Origin: Asticcacaulis benevestitus DSM 16100 = ATCC BAA-896
Lineage (GTDB): Bacteria; Pseudomonadota; Alphaproteobacteria; Caulobacterales; Caulobacteraceae
Assembly (NCBI RefSeq): GCF_000376105.1
Contig: NZ_AQWM01000002.1
Span: 124,001-188,000, forward strand
DNA length: 64,000 nt
Direction: 5' to 3'
Made by a program: the position numbers and the translations under genes. The notes beneath the pieces were generated by a model. That model saw nothing but the letters and a program-made list of their open reading frames with translations. It did not search any database and was not told the DNA's origin. Shown piece after piece: positions 18,045 to 26,019 of the stretch (positions are counted from its first letter, which is position 1; each line of letters begins with the position of its first letter).

Positions 18045-18281
18045 TCAGCCGCCAAACAGGGCAGCAAGTTCCCCTGCCGTATGGAACAGCACAAAGCCGT
18101 TGGCGAAGGGCGTCAGGCCGGTTTTTTCTTCCAGAGTCACCACAAGCGTCGCCAGATCGAGGCTGTCGATATCATAGGGACCATTGAGAAGCGGCGTATC
18201 GGCGTTGATCTCGCCGGTCTGCGCGCCCTTATCATGCAGGAGCGTGCGAAGGTCTTCACGGATCATGTCGAGGGCAGTCAT
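18045..18281 (-). CDS. Acyl carrier protein (first)
   Basis: This 78-residue carrier starts at MTALDMIREDLRTLL. The phosphopantetheine site is Ser40 in YDIDSLDLATLVVTLEEKTG, and the acidic four-helix pattern fits. The ATG shares one base with the preceding hydrolase stop (TAATG), and the ligase starts one base after this gene. It differs clearly from housekeeping AcpP (DSLD context without the ELVMA stretch), so it is a dedicated carrier. A second one is at 23271. Confidence 0.88.
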   Translation of the reverse strand: MTALDMIREDLRTLLHDKGAQTGEINADTPLLNGPYDIDSLDLATLVVTLEEKTGLTPFANGFVLFHTAGELAALFGG

Positions 18282-19099
18282 TACGGCAAAAATTCCTTCA
18301 GGTGAGCGACAACGGTGGCAGAGGCCTCCATATGCGGCAGATGGCCCGCGCCTTTGATCAGGTGCAAGGGCGCAGATGTGGGCAGGCGATGCGCTTGTGG
18401 CATGGGGATCAAATGGTCGTGGTCGCCCCACATGATCTGAACCGGACACATCACGCGTTTCCAGTCAAAACCTTCGGGCGAAAGCGCCAGACCATAGGCC
18501 TTGGCGTTGCCGAGCAAAGCTTTCAACCCCTCACGACGCACCGGATCGGCCGCCGCATTTTGCAATGAGGCGGTCAGGGACGCGCCGAGATTTTGCCCGC
18601 GCGGCCCAAGCAACTGACGCGCCAGGGCTTCAGCATCGTCACCGCCCAAAAAGGCATCCAGCGCGTCTAGGTGGAAATTGCCGCCAAGCCCCGCCGGTGC
18701 GATCAGCGACAGCGATTTGACGCGCTCCGCGTGGCTCAAAACAAAACCGAGCGCGATCTTGGCGCCCATGGAATGGCCAACGATATGCGCGGACGCAATA
18801 TCGAGCACATCGAACGCCTCTTTCAACCAGCCGGTCATAAAGGCCAGCGACGCATCGCCGACATCGGGCGCGCCGCGGCCATGGCCCGGCAGATCCAGCG
18901 CGATCAGGCGGTATGTCGCGGCGAGCGGCACAAGGCACAGTTGCCAGGTCAGGAGGTCGGCGCCGAAACCATGGACAAAGACCACGGTTTCACCCTCCGG
19001 ATTGCCCATTTCGAGATAGCTGAGCGGTCCGTGGCTGTGCTTTTCCGACAGCGACAGACTGATTTTACGCGACGGCTTGATCGGCGCATGTGCGTTCAC
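18281..19099 (-). CDS. Alpha/beta hydrolase, possible thioesterase or acyltransferase
   Basis: This is a 272-residue alpha/beta hydrolase. The start is GTG in a GTGA overlap with the SDR stop; a longer open frame upstream is antisense-like read-through within the SDR gene. FVHGFGADLLTW is the oxyanion region, VGHSMGAK holds the nucleophile serine, WGDHDHLIP the aspartate and GAGHLPHME the histidine, so the triad is complete. It lies directly before the acyl carrier protein. A role in releasing or transferring the acyl chain from the carrier is inferred. Confidence 0.85.
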   Translation of the reverse strand: MNAHAPIKPSRKISLSLSEKHSHGPLSYLEMGNPEGETVVFVHGFGADLLTWQLCLVPLAATYRLIALDLPGHGRGAPDVGDASLAFMTGWLKEAFDVLDIASAHIVGHSMGAKIALGFVLSHAERVKSLSLIAPAGLGGNFHLDALDAFLGGDDAEALARQLLGPRGQNLGASLTASLQNAAADPVRREGLKALLGNAKAYGLALSPEGFDWKRVMCPVQIMWGDHDHLIPMPQAHRLPTSAPLHLIKGAGHLPHMEASATVVAHLKEFLP

Positions 19100-19854
19100 G
19101 CCAGAAATCCTCCGTCTACGGACAGAATCGAACCGGTGATCCAGCGCGAGGTATCGGCCAGCAGGAAAGCGATCGCGGCGGCGACATCGTCCGGCCTTCC
19201 GAGGCCAAGCGGGTGCATATCGACCACGCGTTTGAAATTCTCTTCCGAGAGGATGGTGCGAAACTGATCCGACATAGGCGTATCGACCATGGCCGGCGCC
19301 ACTGCGTTGACCCGCACGCCATCGCGCACCAGTTCGACGCCCAGTCCCTTGACCGCTGAAACGATGCCGCCCTTGGATGACGCATAGACCACATTGCCGG
19401 GCGCTGTGCGTAGCGCCGCCGAGGACGAGCAATAGACCAGCGAGGCCGGAGAACCGTGGCAGGCCTTGAGGCGGAAGGCCTGCGCCAACATCAGGGCCGC
19501 GCCGAGATTCTGCGTCAGGACGTCCATCACGAAGGCGGAGTTGATCGACTGGATCGGCTTGGTGGCCTGCACGCCGGCGCAATGGGCGATGCCGTTGAGC
19601 GGCCCGATGTCAGCGCACAAGGCTTTCAGCCACGGCACGATGGCATCAAGATCAGAGAGATCGAACAGACGGCCGATATGGCCATGACCTTCTAACGATG
19701 CCAATGTTTCGTCCAAGCGCGCCTGGTTGCGCCCCGAAGCCACGACGCGCGCGCCCAGCTTCGACAGATAGATGGCCGTCGCTTTGCCGATGCCGCTGGT
19801 GGCGCCGGTCACGAGGATGGTCCGGCCTTCGAGAGACATGGGATTAAATATCAT
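19096..19854 (-). CDS. SDR-family dehydrogenase/reductase (second)
   Basis: This 252-residue short-chain dehydrogenase has GATSGIGK near residue 17, HCAGVQ in place of the usual NNAG, YCSSSAA, YASSK near 158, and an ITGSILSVDGG tail. It is complete. It overlaps the Rieske gene upstream (ATGA type) and the hydrolase downstream by four bases each. It probably reduces or oxidises a keto or hydroxy acyl intermediate; the substrate is unknown. It is distinct in sequence from the first SDR, so two different redox steps are likely. Confidence 0.87.
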   Translation of the reverse strand: MIFNPMSLEGRTILVTGATSGIGKATAIYLSKLGARVVASGRNQARLDETLASLEGHGHIGRLFDLSDLDAIVPWLKALCADIGPLNGIAHCAGVQATKPIQSINSAFVMDVLTQNLGAALMLAQAFRLKACHGSPASLVYCSSSAALRTAPGNVVYASSKGGIVSAVKGLGVELVRDGVRVNAVAPAMVDTPMSDQFRTILSEENFKRVVDMHPLGLGRPDDVAAAIAFLLADTSRWITGSILSVDGGFLA

Positions 19855-20945
19855 ATCACGACCTCCATGCGCCTGGCATAGGCCTTCTGGAAATGAGCGA
19901 TACGGCCTTCCGGCTCACCCAACAGAGGCGGACGCTCAGTCGGCACATCCTGCACGCCGGCCTGTACCAAGGTACAGACACCGTGATCCTCGCCCATCAC
20001 ACGTTCGCTGAATTCGGCCAGGTTTCTGGCAATGATGTCCGTGGCAGCACCTGAACGGCTGTCCGCCATCCAATAGGTCGACTTGAAGCGAAAGCGTAAA
20101 GCCGAGACAGGCTCGAATGTCTGGAAAACAAAGGATGCGCCGTGCGTGGCCAGGATTACGATATTTGGAAAAATAACCCAGTTAACGCTTTTGGGAAAAC
20201 GGTCACTAACCTGCATATGCACCACGCGCGCCACGTGGTCCCACCACTTCTGCGTCTTTTGCGTCAGGCTGCGATAAAAGACCGTATGGTCCTCGATCGT
20301 TTCCACCAGCAAGTCGTCCTGAAGAGTCGGATCCAGGCTATCACGATGAATCATGCGGGTATGATACCCCTCGGCGGCATTCTCCATGCCTATCTTCCAA
20401 TTAACCTCCCATTCAAGGGTCGTTCGGCTGATTTGTTTCGGACAGACCTCAGTGAAATGCACCAGATCATCATAAATCCGGCCCAGGAAATCGCGTAAAC
20501 CAGGCCCACCAGGCTGCATGCGGACAAAGACGAAGCGACCGCACACCTCCAACTCATATGCGCTCAAAGCCAGTGCAGTGCGATCTTCCTCGCTCAACCC
20601 GAAAGCGGCGGCATTCTGGGGTATGCCATGGGGACGGCCCTCGGCATCATAGCTCCAGCCATGATAAGGGCATGTGAGCGGCCGGTTGCCGCATGGCTCC
20701 GTCTGGATACGCGAAAAACGATGCGAGCAGACATTGCGAAAAGCCTTCAGCACACCTTTGAAATTCTGCACGACAATGCTGTGTCCGGCGATTTCGCAAG
20801 TCACGAAGTCGCGGTCACTGGACAAGTCGTCAGTAAAGGCGACGCACAGCCACGATGGCTTAAAGATGCGTGCCATCTCTTCATTGAGAACATCATCGCG
20901 CCAGTAAGAGCTGGGCGGAATGTGACCAAGGCGCTGTTCATACAT
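19851..20945 (-). CDS. Rieske non-heme iron oxygenase, alpha subunit-like (A)
   Basis: This 364-residue oxygenase starts at MYEQRLGHIPPSSYW, overlapping the preceding Rieske gene by eight bases. The Rieske cluster ligands are CSHRF and CPYHGW (Cys-x-His and Cys-x2-His). The mononuclear iron site is in ENAAEGYHTRMIH, with His-x4-His and a glutamate where ring-hydroxylating dioxygenases carry aspartate; this resembles choline/carnitine monooxygenase-type enzymes. No reductase or ferredoxin is adjacent. It is a paralogue of the next gene. A stretch around 20140-20220 is noticeably A+T-rich. The substrate is unknown; hydroxylation or demethylation of the acyl or sugar group is inferred. Confidence 0.88.
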   Translation of the reverse strand: MYEQRLGHIPPSSYWRDDVLNEEMARIFKPSWLCVAFTDDLSSDRDFVTCEIAGHSIVVQNFKGVLKAFRNVCSHRFSRIQTEPCGNRPLTCPYHGWSYDAEGRPHGIPQNAAAFGLSEEDRTALALSAYELEVCGRFVFVRMQPGGPGLRDFLGRIYDDLVHFTEVCPKQISRTTLEWEVNWKIGMENAAEGYHTRMIHRDSLDPTLQDDLLVETIEDHTVFYRSLTQKTQKWWDHVARVVHMQVSDRFPKSVNWVIFPNIVILATHGASFVFQTFEPVSALRFRFKSTYWMADSRSGAATDIIARNLAEFSERVMGEDHGVCTLVQAGVQDVPTERPPLLGEPEGRIAHFQKAYARRMEVVI

Positions 20946-22053
20946 GCTGGGCCTCCATACGTTCGGCATATGCGGCCTGGAAATGACGCACCCTGTTATC
21001 GACCTCACCCAGAAATGGGGGGCGGTCTATACCTCGCTCAGCGACACCAGACTGCGCGATCTCGCAGATCTTCAGATCTTCGTCACGCACCCTGGCGCTA
21101 AAGGCATTCAACGATCCGATCACCAGCGGGCGCGCAGCTCCTGATCCAGCAGCCAGCCAACTTGAGGAATTCAACCGGAACCGCGAGGCGTTGATAGGGG
21201 TCAGGGTCTGGAAGGTGAATAGGGCGCCCGCAGTGAAAGTGGTGACGACATTAGGAAAGATCAGGAAGCTGACATAGTCCCTCTGGCGATCACTGAGCTC
21301 CAATCGCGCCTTGTCCGCTATCGTATCCCACCACCGCCGCGAACGCGCCGTCAGCGCGCCCTCGTGCGTACAGTGCGGCCCATAGACGTTCATTAGGATG
21401 TCCTGCTGCAGAACATTCGAGAAAGTGTCAGAATGCACAAGCGGGTGATGATAGGCCTCGATACCGTTTTCAACACCCAGCTTCCAGTTAGCCCCTACCT
21501 CGTAGCTGATCTGCTCGATCCGTTCGACGCAGATGTCCGATACGTGCGCCAAGGCCTCCCAGGCCTCGCCCAGAAACGCCTTCAGCGAAGGCCCTGGCGA
21601 ATTCATCCGCACAAAGACGAAATGGCCAACCGTGTCCATCTCATACGATTCCAGCGCCAGCGCAGCCCTGTCGGAATCAACGAGCCCGAAAGCCGTTTCG
21701 TTCTGCGGAATGCCCACCGGCCGCCCTTCGCCGTCGTAGCGCCAGCCGTGATAGGGGCAGGTCAGCGCCCGGTTACCGCAAGGCTCGGTTTGGAGACGTG
21801 AAAAGCGGTGCGAGCACACGTTGCGGAACGCTTTAAGCACGCCTTTGAAATTCTGCACGACAAGGCTGTGCGGGCCGACCTGGAAGGTTATGAAGTCGTT
21901 GTGATTTTGCAGGTCGTTAGCAAAGCCCACACATAGCCATGATGACTTGAAAATGTGATCCAGCTCAAGGCGCAACACGTCCGCATCCCCATAAGAGGCG
22001 GCTTGAATATATCCTGGGCGGCCCAGCGGCGACTTCATAGTGGAATCAGGCAT
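20938..22053 (-). CDS. Rieske non-heme iron oxygenase, alpha subunit-like (B)
   Basis: This 371-residue paralogue of the preceding entry shares VVQNFKGVLKAFRNVCSHRF almost exactly. Rieske ligands CSHRF and CPYHGW are intact, and the catalytic site is ENGIEAYHHPLVH. The start MPDSTMKSP overlaps the ketosynthase stop (ATGA). The C-terminal RPPFLGEVDNRVRHFQAAYAERME matches a corresponding tail in the other copy, so the pair arose by duplication and both were kept intact. The two may act on successive positions or form a mixed oligomer; neither can be decided from sequence. Confidence 0.88.
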   Translation of the reverse strand: MPDSTMKSPLGRPGYIQAASYGDADVLRLELDHIFKSSWLCVGFANDLQNHNDFITFQVGPHSLVVQNFKGVLKAFRNVCSHRFSRLQTEPCGNRALTCPYHGWRYDGEGRPVGIPQNETAFGLVDSDRAALALESYEMDTVGHFVFVRMNSPGPSLKAFLGEAWEALAHVSDICVERIEQISYEVGANWKLGVENGIEAYHHPLVHSDTFSNVLQQDILMNVYGPHCTHEGALTARSRRWWDTIADKARLELSDRQRDYVSFLIFPNVVTTFTAGALFTFQTLTPINASRFRLNSSSWLAAGSGAARPLVIGSLNAFSARVRDEDLKICEIAQSGVAERGIDRPPFLGEVDNRVRHFQAAYAERMEAQHV

Positions 22054-23135
22054 CAGGCCAGCTCGACGATCTGCGGGGCCGGCATGGGGCCGACGGTCAA
22101 CTTGATGGCGCTCCACGACCAGCCGACGCCGAAACCCATCATGATCAGGCTTTGCGGCTTGTCGAAAATCTGAGACAGTTTCGCAGCGATGGTCAGCGGA
22201 ATCGAGGCCGACGAGGTGTTGCCGAAGGTTTCCATGGCCACCGGCACCTTGTCTTCCGGCAGGCCGGATTTCTTGCGCAAATGGTTGAGCATGAAGACAT
22301 TGGCCTGATGGAAAAGGACGTAATCGACGTCTTCGATCGTCGTGCCTGACGTCTCAAAGATCGCTTTGACCAGGCCCGGCACGTTTTTCAGTGTGAAATT
22401 GAAAACCTCTGTGCCGTTAAGGTGCAGGCGCGACTTGCGGTACAGCTCCTCAAGTTTTTCAGGACTGTGCGGCTCTTTCGGCGGCAGCAATGGGTGCTTC
22501 AAACCACCCGCTTCGACCATGATATGCGCCGCACCGGAACCATCGGTGCCAAAGACACCGTACCAGTGAGAATTTGGCATATCGTCCGCCTGCGGATCAA
22601 TTTCCAGCGCCGTGGCCGAGCCGGCGTCACCAAACAGCGGAATGGTGCTACGGTCCCCTTCCAGCAGCTTCGAGGTGCTGACATCACCGGCCAGAACCAG
22701 AGCCCGCGCCGGACGTCCGGAGACTTTCAGGGTCTGCATAAGCGAGGCCGCCGTCCACAGGCCATAGGCATAGCCTGAACAGCCGAGATTGATATCGAAG
22801 GCGAGGCAGGAACCCAGCCCCAAGCGCGCCTGCAGGGCACAGGCGGTGGAGGGAATGACGAAATCGGCGCTTTGCGTCACCATGATCAGCACATCTATAC
22901 TGTCGCGCGCCCAGCCCAGTTCGTCGAGCAGGCCATCGGCCGCCTTCTGGCACAGATCTGAGGTCAGAATATCCGGGCGGGCGATATGACGGGAACGCAC
23001 ACCGATCGTGCCGATCAGGCGTTCGCGCTCCGCCTCGTCGGGGATCAGGTTTTCCTCGGCCAGGGTGCGCGTTTGCGCCGGCACGCAGGCACGTATGCCA
23101 CGTAAACTGACGCCTTTCAGAATTGCCTCGGTCAT
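22053..23135 (-). CDS. 3-oxoacyl-ACP synthase III-like ketosynthase (second)
   Basis: This 360-residue FabH-like enzyme is the first gene of the long minus-strand operon. The triad is intact: INLGCSGYAYGLW (Cys119), LFHQANVFMLNHL (His) and TFGNTSSASIPLTI (Asn), ending MGFGVGWSWSAIKL. It carries an insertion before the second half (GLKHPLLPPKEPHSPEKLEELYRK) compared with its paralogue at 15226-16230. The ATG faces the divergent acyl carrier protein gene across 135 bases, which should hold the promoters for both directions. Confidence 0.88.
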   Translation of the reverse strand: MTEAILKGVSLRGIRACVPAQTRTLAEENLIPDEAERERLIGTIGVRSRHIARPDILTSDLCQKAADGLLDELGWARDSIDVLIMVTQSADFVIPSTACALQARLGLGSCLAFDINLGCSGYAYGLWTAASLMQTLKVSGRPARALVLAGDVSTSKLLEGDRSTIPLFGDAGSATALEIDPQADDMPNSHWYGVFGTDGSGAAHIMVEAGGLKHPLLPPKEPHSPEKLEELYRKSRLHLNGTEVFNFTLKNVPGLVKAIFETSGTTIEDVDYVLFHQANVFMLNHLRKKSGLPEDKVPVAMETFGNTSSASIPLTIAAKLSQIFDKPQSLIMMGFGVGWSWSAIKLTVGPMPAPQIVELA

Positions 23136-23270
23136 GACCGCACCTCAATTACGCAACGCTTATTGGTGATTCGCTTGCGCGACCCCACCATAACACTTCG
23201 CATTAACCCTTTAAGGGAATATTGACGGAATCAGGATTTCACTGAAGCCTTACGTTTCCGGAGTACCCCC

Positions 23271-23492
23271 ATGGATAAGCCCGCCTTTTTCGCCGCCGTC
23301 GCCGAGATCCTCGAAGCCGATCCCGCCGGCCTTACCGGCGCTGAAACCATCAATGATATCGGCAACTGGGACAGCCTGTCGGTCATCTCGTTCGTCGCCA
23401 TGGTCGATAGCGATATGGACCAGATCGTTGATGCCGAAAAGCTGAAGGACGCTAAGACCCTGAACGACCTGGCGGCGCTCGTCGGCCTGTAG
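23271..23492 (+). CDS. Acyl carrier protein (second)
   Basis: This 73-residue carrier protein has its phosphopantetheine serine at residue 35 in GNWDSLSVISFVAMVD. A GGAG ribosome site precedes the ATG. It begins the plus-strand arm of the cluster, 15 bases before the PhyH-type dioxygenase, and is divergent from the ketosynthase operon. The NWDSLS context is that of specialised carriers in sugar-acylation and secondary-metabolism loci rather than AcpP. Confidence 0.87.
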   Translation: MDKPAFFAAVAEILEADPAGLTGAETINDIGNWDSLSVISFVAMVDSDMDQIVDAEKLKDAKTLNDLAALVGL

Positions 23493-23507
23493 AAAGTCGG
23501 GCCTGTC

Positions 23508-24428
23508 ATGGTTTCGTTAACCGAGCGCCTGAAGACACGCGTGCCTACCTGGCAGCGCTTCTTTCAGCGCGCCCGCGAAGACGCCCGCAACCCGGCCTAT
23601 GACCTGCTGCCGGTGCTGGGGCTCGATCAGCGCAACGGCTTCTCCCGCACACTTGCGGCCTTTTCGCCCAAAACGCCGGGCTTGAGGCCAACCGACGCTC
23701 AGGCGATCCTGCATGACCAGTTGCGCCACGACGGCCTTACGGGTTTGCAACCGCCCCTGCCGGCCGGCGTGCTCAGCGATCTTGTCAGCTATTTCAAGGC
23801 TACCCCGTGCCACGATCCCTATCGCCCGCACCTTGGTCTTTTCGACTGGAATCAGCCGCCGTCTGATGAGATCAATATCGGTTATTATACCTGGGAAGAG
23901 GTGCTGCGCGCACCGCATATGCTCGACCTGATGAATAGTCCGGATATTCTGGCCGTGGCCGAGGCCTATCTCGGCTGCAAGCCGGTAATCGACAATATCG
24001 GGGCCGCCTGGGGCTATCCCGGCCGCAACACCGCCAAGGGCGTCCAGCGCTTTCACCGCGATTACGACTGTTCGCGCTGTTTCAAGGCTTTCTACTATCT
24101 GACCGATATCGACGCGACGTCCGGCCCGCACACATACGTCAGGGGTTCGCATCAGGATCGCCGGCTGGAAAGTGGCAAGGCCCAGACCGACGACGCCATC
24201 ATCGAGGCCTTCGGCGCGGACGCCATCGAGACCATCACTGCGCCGGCCGGTTCGTGGTTCCTTGAGGATGTCTATGGCTTCCATAAAGGGCAGTTGCCGG
24301 CGGACAAGCCGCGCCTGCTGCTGGCGATCGAGTATAATCTCTACCCGTCGCCGCTGTCGCCCAAACAGCCGCTGATGGAACGCCTGCCGCAGCACGACCC
24401 CTATATCAACAAGCTCTTCCTGAAATGA
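23508..24428 (+). CDS. PhyH-family Fe(II)/2-oxoglutarate dioxygenase
   Basis: This 306-residue oxygenase belongs to the phytanoyl-CoA dioxygenase family. The iron motif is His-x-Asp in RFHRDYDCSRCFKAFYYL, with the distal His in GFHKGQL and the 2-oxoglutarate-binding Arg probably in KPRLLLAIEY. The aspartate is present, so hydroxylation rather than halogenation is expected. SGPHTYVRGSHQ is the typical family loop. It sits 15 bases after an acyl carrier gene, so a carrier-bound acyl substrate is a reasonable inference. An inverted repeat CTGAAATGAG/CTCATTTCAG (24420-24457) covers the stop and may terminate part of the transcript. Confidence 0.85.
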   Translation: MVSLTERLKTRVPTWQRFFQRAREDARNPAYDLLPVLGLDQRNGFSRTLAAFSPKTPGLRPTDAQAILHDQLRHDGLTGLQPPLPAGVLSDLVSYFKATPCHDPYRPHLGLFDWNQPPSDEINIGYYTWEEVLRAPHMLDLMNSPDILAVAEAYLGCKPVIDNIGAAWGYPGRNTAKGVQRFHRDYDCSRCFKAFYYLTDIDATSGPHTYVRGSHQDRRLESGKAQTDDAIIEAFGADAIETITAPAGSWFLEDVYGFHKGQLPADKPRLLLAIEYNLYPSPLSPKQPLMERLPQHDPYINKLFLK

Positions 24429-24471
24429 GACTTTTATGAAGAATAACCTCATTTCAGTTTCCTGCTTGGTC

Positions 24472-24516
24472 GCGCACTTTATCCGAAAAGTGGCGGCACC
24501 TTGTCGGATTGCGCTT
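24472..24516. repeat. Short palindromic repeat directly before pseF
   Basis: GCGCACTTTATCCGAAAAGTG is followed by an imperfect inverse, ending TCGGATTGCGCTT. The same design occurs at 48725-48770 before rsfS, and its core matches the first hairpin of repeat family A. It ends two bases before the pseF ATG. Confidence 0.7.
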
Positions 24517-24518
24517 GT

Positions 24519-25205
24519 ATGAAACGGGTCGCCATCATCCCCGCCCGCGGCGGCTCAAAACGTATTCCGCGCAAGAACATCAAGCCATTTTTCGGCCAGC
24601 CGATGATCGGCTATTCCATCCGCGCGGCGCAAGAGTCCGGCCTGTTCGACAGCATCATTGTCTCGACCGATGACGAGGAAATCGCTGATGTGGCGCGGTC
24701 CTTCGGCGCCGATATCCCCTTCATGCGCCCGGCCGATCTCGCCAATGATCATGCCGGCACCGGCGCGGTCGTCGTCCATGCGCTCCAATGGTTCTCTCAG
24801 CACGGCATGGCCTATGACGCCGCCTGCTGCATCTACGCCACCGCCCCGCTGCTCGATCCCGAACGCCTGAAAGAAGGCTGGGACAGATTGCAGGGCAAGC
24901 GCTTCGCCTTTTCCGTCACCTCGTACGCCTTTCCGATCCAGCGCGCCCTGAAAAAGACAGCCGATGGCAGCGTCGATATGTTCTGGCCGGAAAACCTGAC
25001 CAAACGTTCACAGGATCTGGAACCCGCCTATCATGATGCCGCACAGTTCTACTGGGGCTGGAGCGACGCCTGGGTGAACGGTGAAACCGCCTTCTCCCCC
25101 ATCTCCGCGCCGGTCATCCTGCCGCGTACTCAGGTGGTCGATATCGATACGCCCGAAGACTGGGAGGTCGCGGAAGTGACTTACCGCGTGCTGAAAGGTG
25201 GTTAG
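24519..25205 (+). CDS. pseF: Pseudaminic acid cytidylyltransferase PseF
   Basis: This 228-residue nucleotidyltransferase activates pseudaminic acid to CMP-Pse using CTP. It starts at MKRVAIIPARGGSKRIPRKN, the conserved CTP-binding motif; six extra upstream residues would lie inside a repeat. STDDEEIADVARSFGAD, FMRPADLANDHAGT, YATAPLLDP, and VVDIDTPEDW near the C-terminus are typical of PseF/NeuA enzymes. AAQFYWGWSDAW is PseF-like. It is the last gene of the plus-strand arm, and a repeat starts immediately after its stop. Confidence 0.92.
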   Translation: MKRVAIIPARGGSKRIPRKNIKPFFGQPMIGYSIRAAQESGLFDSIIVSTDDEEIADVARSFGADIPFMRPADLANDHAGTGAVVVHALQWFSQHGMAYDAACCIYATAPLLDPERLKEGWDRLQGKRFAFSVTSYAFPIQRALKKTADGSVDMFWPENLTKRSQDLEPAYHDAAQFYWGWSDAWVNGETAFSPISAPVILPRTQVVDIDTPEDWEVAEVTYRVLKGG

Positions 25206-25299
25206 CGCTTTCCGAAAAGTGTGACGCACTTTTCGGATGAAAAAGCGCGTAAAGCAAAGAAGTAGAGCGCCGATCTGATCCAACCAGATCGGCGCTTTA
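25206..25299. repeat. Dispersed palindromic repeat, family A, copy 2
   Basis: This copy matches the one at 10779-10881. It holds CCGAAAAGTG/CACTTTTCGG and AGCGCCGATCTG/CAGATCGGCGCT, two nearly perfect stems. It fills the whole space between the convergent genes pseF and the TRIC-family gene and even supplies the stop codon of the latter. It probably works as a bidirectional terminator. Confidence 0.88.
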
Positions 25300-25929
25300 G
25301 TATTCCGTCTCACCACCGCCCTGCGCAAAGCCTGGCAGGCGCAGATTGTAGCGGATGGCGCAGGCCCGCAGGGCCACGCCGGCGAAAAATCCGACCAGAG
25401 CTGCCAGCCAGAAATCGGCCCCCATCAGGGTCATACCCGCAAAGACGCCCGCGCTGAGCAGGGCCGCCGTGACATAGATTTCACGGCTCATCAGCAGATT
25501 AGGTTCTCCGGCCAGCACGTCACGGATCACCCCCCCGAAACACGAGGTCAGAACCCCCATGATGATCGCCGAGAAGGGGTGAACGCCGAGGCTCAGCGCC
25601 TTGGCCGTTCCGACGACCGCATAGGCCGCCAGCCCGACGGCGTCGAGCCACAACAGCGCACGGAAACGCCAGCCGCGCCTGGCGAAGATCCAAACCCCTA
25701 CGGCCGCCACCAGACAGGCCACAATATAGCCGGGCCGCTGCACCCAGAAGACCGGCGCACCGATCAGCAGGTCGCGCATGGTGCCGCCGCCGACGCCTGT
25801 AATGGCGGCGAAGAAGCCGAAGGTGACGATATCCTGACGTGTGCGCGCGGCGGCCAAAGCGCCCGATGCGGCGAAAACGGCGACGGCGGCATAGTCAAGC
25901 CAGTAAAGGGCGGTCTCGAAAGCGGTCAT
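25297..25929 (-). CDS. TRIC/UPF0126-family membrane protein
   Basis: This 210-residue integral membrane protein consists of two similar three-helix halves, each with a glycine-rich motif: TGVGGGTMRDLLIGAPVFWV and TSCFGGVIRDVLAGEPNLLM. This is the bacterial trimeric intracellular cation channel-like (YadS/YicG) family; ion conduction is known for some homologues and glycine uptake has been proposed for others. The start MTAFETALYWLDY is the only one giving the normal length. It is monocistronic and its stop lies within a repeat. Confidence 0.88.
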   Translation of the reverse strand: MTAFETALYWLDYAAVAVFAASGALAAARTRQDIVTFGFFAAITGVGGGTMRDLLIGAPVFWVQRPGYIVACLVAAVGVWIFARRGWRFRALLWLDAVGLAAYAVVGTAKALSLGVHPFSAIIMGVLTSCFGGVIRDVLAGEPNLLMSREIYVTAALLSAGVFAGMTLMGADFWLAALVGFFAGVALRACAIRYNLRLPGFAQGGGETEY

Positions 25930-26019
25930 GACGGGCGACTTATCACATCCGTTAAGGGTAGTGCCAGTGCGGGGGCGATATGCTACCGAGGTTTTTAGAA
26001 CCATGGGGTCACCGGCCCC

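Noticed and set aside
19100-19582. N-terminal extension of the alpha/beta hydrolase
   Set aside because: It is antisense-type read-through in another frame of the SDR gene; the GTGA overlap gives the real start.
23508-24428. Non-heme iron halogenase
   Set aside because: The iron motif is His-Arg-Asp, with the carboxylate ligand present, so chloride cannot take its place.
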